This document shows positions 1 to 5,208 of a stretch of 7,027 nt of DNA, piece after piece. The notes under the pieces were generated by a model that searched no databases, was not told where the DNA came from, and saw nothing but the letters and a program-made list of their open reading frames with translations. A program made the translations under genes and the position numbers. The stretch comes from Candidatus Falkowbacteria bacterium HGW-Falkowbacteria-2 (GTDB lineage Bacteria; Patescibacteriota; Patescibacteriia; Patescibacteriales; UBA12465). The stretch lies in the NCBI GenBank assembly GCA_002841655.1, contig PHAH01000046.1, positions 1-7,027 of the forward strand. The letters run 5' to 3'. How positions within the stretch are numbered: position 1 is the first letter of the stretch; every line of letters starts with the position of its first letter.

Positions 1-2184
1 GGCCATGGCCGCGCCAGCGAAGGCTGGATTGAGAACAAGACCAAAGATGGGGTAGAATAAGCCGGCTGCTAAGGGGATGCCAATGAGATTGTAGATGAAA
101 GCCCAGAATAGATTCTCTTTGATGGTACGGAAGGTGAAGCGGGAAAGCCTAAACGCTTGGACCGCTTTTTTTAAATCACCGCCTAAGATGGTGATTCCGG
201 CTGTGGCCATGGCAGCGTCTGTGCCGGTAGCCATAGCAATGCCACTATCGGCTTGAGCTAGGGCTGGTGCGTCATTAATGCCGTCGCCAAGCATGGCAAC
301 CTTATGTCCTTGAGCTTGTAGCTCTTTAATTACATTGGCTTTGCCTTCTGGCAGCATGTTTGCTCTAACTTCATCAATGCCAGCTAAGCGAGCGATGCGG
401 GCCGCTGCTGTAGCGCGGTCACCAGTGAGCATCATAATCTTTAGACCATTCTTTTTTAAGGCCTTAATGGCTTCAATCGCTTCTTCCTTAATTTCGTCAC
501 CGCAAGCAATTTGTCCTAACAATTTATCACCAGCGCGAATATCGATTATGGTTTCACCTTGATCATTTCGGGCGGTTGCCCAAGTACCAAGCGCTTCACC
601 AGTTTTTCCAATTTTAACATTAATATTATTCACTCTGCCGCTAACGCCGTGACCACTTTGAGCTTGAAAGCCGGCGACTAACTGTTGTCCATACGGTAGC
701 TTTCTGGATTTGGCTTCATTCACGATAGCTTCAGCGAGCGGATGCTCGGAATACTGCTCAAGGGCTGAGGCGAGTAACAAGATGTCATCTTCACTCATAT
801 TATCAGCGAGCGCATTAATAGCAGTTACTTTTATCTTGCCGCTCGTAACCGTGCCAGTCTTATCCAGGATAACGATGTCGGCTTCGCGGAGCTTCTCTAG
901 GGCCTCAGCATTTTTGATAAGAATACCTTGTTTCGCGCCACGTCCAATGGAAGCCATCAGTGCGGTTGGAGTGGCTAAGCCGAGGGCACAAGGGCAGGCA
1001 ATGACGAGAACGCCGACCAAAGCCGCAATAGCCCCGCTCATAGCGTTTTCAAAACCGATGGTGTAAGGTCCGATAAATATCCAAAGCAAGAATGAGACCA
1101 AGGCGATAACTAGGACAATGGGCACAAACACCGCCGAAATCTTGTCACTGAGATTCTGGATAGGAGAGCGACTGTTCTGAGCCTCTTTTACCAGATTGAT
1201 TATTTGCGCCAAGACGGTATCAGCCCCGACGCTTTCGGCCTTAACGATTAATAGTCCTTGGCGATTGATTGTGCCCCCAATCACCTTATCGCCGTTAGTC
1301 TTGTCGGCAGGCAGAGCTTCGCCACTAATCATTGATTCATCGACGCTAGAATTTCCCTCAATGACAGTGCCATCAACTGGAATTTTCATTCCTGGCTTCA
1401 CAATCAAGCGATCACCAACTTTAATATCAGCTGTAGCAATTTCTTCGTCGCCCCCCTTCTTCTGAATGAAGGCACGGTCCGGCCTAAGATTCATCAAGGC
1501 CTCAATAGCGGCACCACTGCGTCGCTTGGCGTCTTTCTCTAAATACTTACCCAAGATGATAAAGCCGATGACGACGATGGTGGCGTCGAAGTAGTAGTGG
1601 GAGGCGAGTCCTAGTTGAGCTCCGACGTCAGGGAAGAGGAAGAGGAGCAAGCTGTAGAAATAGGCCGTGGCAGTACCGAGACCGACGAGAGTATCCATGT
1701 TAGCTACACGGTAGCGTGCAAAGCGGGCTAAGGCGGTCAAGAATCGGCGTCCAGGGCCGAACATGATTACGCTCGCTGCTAAGAGTAGGAAGACATCCAT
1801 TATGCGCATCGGCAAGGGAAGAACAGGCAGGCTGGGAATGTAGGAGGCAACCAAGCTATATATCATGGTTATAAATACAAAGACAGCCACGGGCACGGCT
1901 ATAAAAAAGCCCTCTTTCTCACGAATTTCTTCTAGATCAAAATCGGTTACGGCTGACTTCTCGGTCGGTTTCTCGGTATACAATAAAGAATATCCATATT
2001 TTTCAAGCTCACTGCTCATAGCTGAGGGAGCGATTGAGTCCGGTTCATATTTAATTATTGCTTCTTCGCTCGCATAATTAACATCAACCTGTTCCACTCC
2101 GGGAAGTTTTTCAAGTCTCGACTTAACAATCTGAGCGCAACTGGCGCAATGTAGGCCGTGTACTGGGTATGTTTTTGTTTCCAT
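1..2184 (-). CDS. copA: Copper-translocating P1B-type ATPase (CopA), 3' end cut by window edge
   Basis: This gene encodes a Cu+ export ATPase of the inner membrane. I translated 728 codons from the ATG at 2184 with no stop, so the C-terminus lies outside the window. Seen in order: an N-terminal HMA domain with HCASC (Cys13, Cys16); first membrane helices around residues 92-118, 129-143, 162-184 and 198-213; an actuator loop SGEA (287-290) where TGES or TGEP is common; the Cu+-type membrane motif CPC (397-399); the phosphorylation motif DKTGT (Asp441); SEHPLAEA with the P1B His-Pro pair (481-482); TGDR (587-590); and GDGINDAP (633-640). Near the edge are Tyr698-Asn699 of the seventh helix and the start of the eighth. 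The usual MxxSS copper site would fall just past the break, so about 20-40 residues are probably missing. It is the last visible gene of the operon, 4 bases after the DUF305 stop. No Shine-Dalgarno is seen, so translation may be coupled. CPC with HCASC argues for Cu+ (or Ag+) rather than Zn or Cd. Confidence 0.95.
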   Translation of the reverse strand, partial: METKTYPVHGLHCASCAQIVKSRLEKLPGVEQVDVNYASEEAIIKYEPDSIAPSAMSSELEKYGYSLLYTEKPTEKSAVTDFDLEEIREKEGFFIAVPVAVFVFITMIYSLVASYIPSLPVLPLPMRIMDVFLLLAASVIMFGPGRRFLTALARFARYRVANMDTLVGLGTATAYFYSLLLFLFPDVGAQLGLASHYYFDATIVVIGFIILGKYLEKDAKRRSGAAIEALMNLRPDRAFIQKKGGDEEIATADIKVGDRLIVKPGMKIPVDGTVIEGNSSVDESMISGEALPADKTNGDKVIGGTINRQGLLIVKAESVGADTVLAQIINLVKEAQNSRSPIQNLSDKISAVFVPIVLVIALVSFLLWIFIGPYTIGFENAMSGAIAALVGVLVIACPCALGLATPTALMASIGRGAKQGILIKNAEALEKLREADIVILDKTGTVTSGKIKVTAINALADNMSEDDILLLASALEQYSEHPLAEAIVNEAKSRKLPYGQQLVAGFQAQSGHGVSGRVNNINVKIGKTGEALGTWATARNDQGETIIDIRAGDKLLGQIACGDEIKEEAIEAIKALKKNGLKIMMLTGDRATAAARIARLAGIDEVRANMLPEGKANVIKELQAQGHKVAMLGDGINDAPALAQADSGIAMATGTDAAMATAGITILGGDLKKAVQAFRLSRFTFRTIKENLFWAFIYNLIGIPLAAGLFYPIFGLVLNPAFAGAAMA

Positions 2185-2188
2185 ATAG

Positions 2189-2752
2189 TTATAGGTTATA
2201 CCAATCCTGGCGCCATTCTAGTAATTGGTCTTTTGAAGTGGTTAGAAAATCCATCACAGCGTCAGCATTATCAATAACAGCGCCGCGGCTCGTCTTAGTT
2301 TTTATTTCCATTGCCATTTCGATTCCTTCTTCATGATGAGCAATCAGGGCATTTAAAAATCTTAAATCAAAAGTTTCACCCTCTTCGCCGAGATTGGGAA
2401 CGGTAGGCGCAGGCGCTTGGCGACGATCGCTATACCACTCGCGTTTGAATTCATATAATTCATCAATTAGCTTTGGCTCATTTTCTTGAATCATTGCTGC
2501 TAAATCTTTAATCTCTTGGCGGCTGCTTCGTTCCGTCGCCTGTTCTGCTAAGCCAATGGCGCTGCGATGATGGGTAATCATAGCATTGAGATATCTTCGA
2601 TCAAGAAAATAATCAGATTCACCCAAGTCCATTCCATTTTTATCATACATCCGCGCCTGGTAGTCAGGGGTAATGGAATAGCCGATTACTATTCCAATCA
2701 TGACGGCAACCACTGCTAAGCTCAGGGCGAGGTATAAAGATATCTTTTTCAT
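2189..2752 (-). CDS. DUF305-family copper-associated protein with two repeats, membrane-anchored
   Basis: The protein has 187 residues. Residues 5-25 form one hydrophobic segment after MKK, which looks like a signal anchor, or a signal peptide without a clear lipobox Cys. The rest should lie outside the cytoplasmic membrane. It contains two related halves, each with a Leu-Asn-Ala-(Met/Leu)-Ile-x-His-His core: His61-His62 followed by AIGLAEQA, and His139-His140 followed by GIEMAMEI. Each half ends in a Leu-x-Glu-(Phe/Trp)-(Lys/Arg)-x-x-Trp-Tyr motif (residues 99-107 and 178-185). This is the DUF305 (ferritin-like helical) pattern. Characterised relatives such as cyanobacterial CopM are extracytoplasmic copper binders, and the His-His and Met residues fit that. 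A periplasmic or cell-surface copper-binding role is inferred from family and operon context, between the cupredoxin fusion and copA. The start ATG is 29 AT-rich bases after the preceding stop, with no visible Shine-Dalgarno. Confidence 0.87.
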   Translation of the reverse strand: MKKISLYLALSLAVVAVMIGIVIGYSITPDYQARMYDKNGMDLGESDYFLDRRYLNAMITHHRSAIGLAEQATERSSRQEIKDLAAMIQENEPKLIDELYEFKREWYSDRRQAPAPTVPNLGEEGETFDLRFLNALIAHHEEGIEMAMEIKTKTSRGAVIDNADAVMDFLTTSKDQLLEWRQDWYNL

Positions 2753-2781
2753 ATGATTATGTTAAGTAAATATAATAAATA

Positions 2782-4227
2782 TTATTTGCAGCCATTTACA
2801 TTACAAACTGGTAATTCTTCGGAGTCAGTATTGTCTGCGACCTCTGGGGCAGAGCCGTCCTTTTGTACAACTTGAATGGTGCCGCTATACATACCCATCG
2901 AACAGCTGAAACCAATTTTGCCGACAGAAGTGGGGGTGAACTCGATAATGTTTTCACCTTTTATTAAGCGTTGATTTATTTTCAATGATGGCACAACTAA
3001 AGCGCTAGCGCAGGAATACGGGGAGGTGCTAGTAATTACCCAGCGAACCGGACGGTTTACCTCTACAACAAGATTTGACGGGCGGTAGCCACGACCGTGT
3101 TGTTCCATTTTTATAACCTGAACTTCACCTTTAGAAATCGAGCCGGTTTCCACTTGGGGTGCCGCGGCAGCTTGTAGTTTAAGGAAGTTGTAACCGTTGG
3201 TAAAATTAAATATTCCAAAGAGAATAATTATTAAACCAGCTGTTTTGAAGAATAGTCCCTGCTGCTTGCCTTTAATTAGAGATACGAGGCCGCCTAAACC
3301 GAGTAATCCGGGAGCGGTGCCAAGCGCGAAGACGCTCATTATTAAACCACCGCCAATGAAGCCCCCACTGCTTAAGGCAAAGATTTGCATTGATTGGGTA
3401 AAACCGCAGGGTAGGAAAAAGGAGAGGGTGCCAGCGGTGAAAGCGGCGTAAGGACCGCCGCTCTTTTTCCCCTTATTTAGTGAGCGCCCAATACTTTTAG
3501 GCAGGGTTAAACTGAAGCGACGGAGGGCGGGGAAGATATCAAGAATTTGCAGTCCAAGAAAGGCGATTAAGAAACCGATAGCGAGAGTGAGCCAAGCACT
3601 GAATGAAGGTGAAATTTTTAACACGGAACCTAGTAATCCTAATAGACCGCCAAGGATAAAGAAGCCCACTACGCGCCCGAGGTTAAAGAATAGATGGGGT
3701 GTAAATTTTCGAGTCATTGAAGCTTCTGGGTGTCTCCGCGCAAAGTCAGCTGCTAATGCCATAACGATGCCACCGACAAGAGCCATACAGGTAGACACAC
3801 CGGCAATGAGACCGATAAGACCGGCGCCGCCCAGGCTTAGATTTTCAGGGCTGAAGCGGCTTTGCAGATCGGACCATCCGAAAATCTGTAAGATACCGAA
3901 CAGGCCGGCGGCAATTAGGGCGGCGATGCCTAAATCTTTCCATTTCTTATTCTTATCATCCTCTGTATGGTCGCCACTATTTCCGTGGCGGTGATCATCA
4001 TCTTCTTTCTCTTCATCGCTCAAGTCATACCCAATAGCGCGTAAAGCTTCGCCCACTGCTTTCTTATCTGGCTTTGTCTGTCCGAAATTAATCTCAGCTT
4101 CTTGTCGGAGATGGCTGACCTTGGCAGATTTAACACCAGGCAAAGATGTGAGTTTGTCCTCGCTCAACATTTCGCAAGACTTGCAGTGTAAACCGCTGAC
4201 CTTTACTTTAATGATGTTATCCTTCAT
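2782..4227 (-). CDS. HMA / TauE-SafE-like membrane core / cupredoxin fusion protein
   Basis: The protein has 481 residues in three parts. Residues 1-72 are an HMA heavy-metal domain with HCKSC (Cys15, Cys18). Residues 71-95 are an acidic, His-containing linker (His79, His81, His87). Residues 98-345 contain about seven hydrophobic helices of the sulfite exporter TauE/SafE, UreH and DsbD-like superfamily. Two membrane motifs recur in the two halves: STC (Cys147) and LPCGFTQSM (Cys274, Met280). Residues 366-455 are a cupredoxin-like beta domain with YSC (Cys406) and FSCSMGMYSG (Cys442, Met444, Met446) as candidate copper ligands. The tail ends PVCNVNGCK (Cys475, Cys480). With the HMA domain inside, seven helices would place the cupredoxin outside. 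Proteins of this type are often named sulfite exporters, but copper domains at both ends and the copper operon make copper handling much more likely. The ATG is 2 bases after the csoR stop, so translation is probably coupled. Transport direction and substrate are not shown by sequence. Confidence 0.88.
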   Translation of the reverse strand: MKDNIIKVKVSGLHCKSCEMLSEDKLTSLPGVKSAKVSHLRQEAEINFGQTKPDKKAVGEALRAIGYDLSDEEKEDDDHRHGNSGDHTEDDKNKKWKDLGIAALIAAGLFGILQIFGWSDLQSRFSPENLSLGGAGLIGLIAGVSTCMALVGGIVMALAADFARRHPEASMTRKFTPHLFFNLGRVVGFFILGGLLGLLGSVLKISPSFSAWLTLAIGFLIAFLGLQILDIFPALRRFSLTLPKSIGRSLNKGKKSGGPYAAFTAGTLSFFLPCGFTQSMQIFALSSGGFIGGGLIMSVFALGTAPGLLGLGGLVSLIKGKQQGLFFKTAGLIIILFGIFNFTNGYNFLKLQAAAAPQVETGSISKGEVQVIKMEQHGRGYRPSNLVVEVNRPVRWVITSTSPYSCASALVVPSLKINQRLIKGENIIEFTPTSVGKIGFSCSMGMYSGTIQVVQKDGSAPEVADNTDSEELPVCNVNGCK

Positions 4228-4229
4228 AT

Positions 4230-4502
4230 TTATTTATTTGCTAGTTTGTTTACTTTCAAAATTTCTTCGATCATTTTTTTCTGAATGACTTCGTTGTCAG
4301 AAGCCATAGCGTTTTTAAAGCAAGTGTTCAGGTGGTTGGCTAAGAGCATTTGGTGAGCCGATTTCAATAAACCGACGGCGGCTAAATTTTGTTGCATCAC
4401 ATCCATACAATACTCCCCCGATTCCACCATCTGAATAAGCTTTTCGCTCAAGCTGCGGGCCTTTTTTAAATTGATTAAAATGTCTTGTTTCTCTTTCGTC
4501 AT
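4230..4502 (-). CDS. csoR: CsoR-family (DUF156) copper-sensing repressor
   Basis: This is a small all-helical metal-sensing repressor, 90 residues from the ATG at 4502. The frame continues upstream to a TTG at 4529, but ATG and the start MTKEKQ fit the family better. Copper-site residues are all present in the order known for CsoR: Cys32 (in GEYCMD), His57 and Cys61 (in NHLNTC). This Cys-His-Cys set binds Cu(I) in characterised CsoR and lowers DNA affinity. The first helix reads LKKARSLSEKLIQMVESG and lacks the usual RIEGQVRGI-like stretch, so it is a divergent branch. It is first in the operon, directly behind a promoter with a G-tract inverted repeat, which implies autoregulation and control of the three downstream genes. 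A Ni/Co (RcnR), formaldehyde (FrmR) or sulfur (CstR) sensor is less likely given the ligands and neighbours. The leader is about 60 bases, without a Shine-Dalgarno. Confidence 0.9.
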   Translation of the reverse strand: MTKEKQDILINLKKARSLSEKLIQMVESGEYCMDVMQQNLAAVGLLKSAHQMLLANHLNTCFKNAMASDNEVIQKKMIEEILKVNKLANK

Positions 4503-4549
4503 ATTGTTGATTAGTTTGGTTATTAGCAAAATTTAAATGATATTATTAG

Positions 4550-4564
4550 ACCTGGGGGGTAGGT
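4550..4564. promoter_or_regulatory. Probable CsoR/RcnR-type operator (ACCT-G6-T-AGGT)
   Basis: The plus strand shows a perfect 4-base inverted repeat, ACCT and AGGT, flanking GGGGGG plus T. Published RcnR-type operators have the same layout, TACT-G6-N-AGTA, and CsoR-family operators generally combine a G tract with flanking inverted repeats. The site covers about +1 to +15 relative to the transcription start predicted for csoR, so a bound repressor would block initiation. This is the only G6 tract I noticed in the intergenic regions. Binding by the adjacent repressor is inferred. Confidence 0.75.
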
Positions 4565-4570
4565 GTATGC

Positions 4571-4599
4571 ATTTTAGCAAATTCGCATTATCCTCGCAA
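4571..4599 (-). promoter_or_regulatory. Sigma70-type promoter of the copper operon
   Basis: On the minus strand the -35 box TTGCGA (4594-4599) is followed by a 17-base spacer and the -10 box TAAAAT (4571-4576), preceded by TGC as an extended -10. The start of transcription would be near 4564, at the edge of the G-tract repeat. The spacing and position directly before the operator support it. The -35 begins only 4 bases after the T tract of the upstream gene's terminator. Confidence 0.7.
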
Positions 4600-4603
4600 G
4601 GGT

Positions 4604-4631
4604 AAGAAAAAACAACCCTGTTTGGGTTGTT
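4604..4631 (-). terminator. Intrinsic terminator of the four-helix membrane protein gene
   Basis: On the minus strand a perfect 8-base stem, AACAACCC and GGGTTGTT, with a 5-base loop AAACA is followed directly by TTTTCTT. It lies 24 bases after the stop codon at 4656. It separates this gene from the copper operon promoter. The plus side has a weaker T-rich run (agttttgttt), but no plus-strand gene ends here. Confidence 0.85.
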
Positions 4632-4655
4632 AGTTTTGTTTAGCGCCCCTATTAT

Positions 4656-5102
4656 TTAAGAAGCGCGTGCCACTTTCTTAAAAGTGAAGAATTCATCTAA
4701 GCGATTTTTTAAATCTGTTCTGATGTCGTTATCAAGCAAGGTGGCTCCGTAGAAAACCATGATAAAGGAGGCAACTAGGCTGGGCCAACCGCTGACGCTA
4801 TTCCAGAAAGCGCCATAGAAGCTTATAGGCTCAGCTAGAACAATCTCCATTGTTAGATTGGCGAGAAATATAAGTCCCCTAATCACAAAAATGATCATGA
4901 GAATTATATATGCGGCCCAGGGAAGAAATAGGTAAACAGAATCGGGTTTTTTTTCATTTGCCCAAAAATTCAATACCATAAAGGTAAGAACTGCCCAAAA
5001 GAAGAATGGGATTGTGTGATTCTTCACTAAAGTGAGGATGACGCCTAAAATAAATACGGCTACCACTTTTTGCAGTAGCCTACTGGTTTGTAGTGTTTTC
5101 AT
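4656..5102 (-). CDS. Unrecognised small membrane protein, four predicted helices
   Basis: I do not recognise this 148-residue protein. It has four hydrophobic segments at about residues 9-27, 30-48, 56-80 and 104-123. The N-terminus (Lys2, Arg8, Lys12) and the C-terminal tail (residues 125-148, including DIRTDLKNRLDEFFTFKK) are charged and probably cytoplasmic. The region between helices 3 and 4 contains SFYGAFWNSVSGWPS, perhaps a re-entrant or outside loop. There are no Cys residues and no obvious metal motif, so a copper role is not supported. It has its own good promoter and terminator, so it is a single-gene unit next to the copper operon rather than part of it. That it is real is supported by the long open frame, the hydrophobic pattern, the promoter and the terminator. 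The ATG has no Shine-Dalgarno. Confidence 0.75.
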   Translation of the reverse strand: MKTLQTSRLLQKVVAVFILGVILTLVKNHTIPFFFWAVLTFMVLNFWANEKKPDSVYLFLPWAAYIILMIIFVIRGLIFLANLTMEIVLAEPISFYGAFWNSVSGWPSLVASFIMVFYGATLLDNDIRTDLKNRLDEFFTFKKVARAS

Positions 5103-5139
5103 GTTGGCGGTATTTGCAGGTTTAGAAATAACTACTTAT

Positions 5140-5168
5140 ATTACAATACTATATCACAATAATGTCAA
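5140..5168 (-). promoter_or_regulatory. Promoter of the four-helix membrane protein gene
   Basis: On the minus strand a perfect -35 TTGACA (5163-5168), a 17-base spacer and the -10 TGTAAT (5140-5145, one mismatch to TATAAT) are seen. Transcription would start near 5133, giving a leader of about 30 bases to the ATG at 5102. Confidence 0.75.
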
Positions 5169-5171
5169 GGG

Positions 5172-5200
5172 TAGATTTGGGGCTTAAATCAGTATACAAT
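5172..5200 (+). promoter_or_regulatory. Possible rarA promoter giving a near-leaderless transcript
   Basis: On the plus strand a -10-like TACAAT (5195-5200) lies 17 bases after a weak -35-like TAGATT (5172-5177). Transcription would start at about 5206-5208, and the rarA ATG is at 5209. The -35 is poor (3 of 6), so confidence is modest. It is back to back with the divergent promoter at 5140-5168. Confidence 0.45.
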
Positions 5201-5208
5201 AGATATAT

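Noticed and set aside
1322..1350. SGEA in place of TGES in the CopA actuator loop as a catalytic defect
   Set aside because: The essential Gly-Glu is kept and Ser for Thr is a mild change within the P1B family, so no loss of function is implied.
335..2077. Several plus-strand open frames (335-562, 710-1066, 1196-1465, 1865-2077)
   Set aside because: They lie opposite copA, whose minus-strand frame is complete with all P-type ATPase motifs. Their translations are low-complexity Ser/Ala/Ile-rich shadows.
287..2184. Recoded TGA (code 25, as in Gracilibacteria/Absconditabacteria)
   Set aside because: No in-frame TGA appears in any real gene here, so nothing supports recoding.
3197..3994. Plus-strand open frames 3197-3451 and 3587-3994
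   Set aside because: They are antisense to the membrane core of the fusion protein, have Pro/Arg-rich composition typical of shadow frames, and show no domain signature.
4503..4529. Extended csoR start at TTG 4529
   Set aside because: It adds nine residues (LITKLINN region) not typical of the family; ATG at 4502 gives the expected length and start.
4538..4548. Alternative -10 (TAATAT-like) between the operator and csoR
   Set aside because: No -35 at a workable distance. The TTGCGA-17-TAAAAT pair upstream is better.
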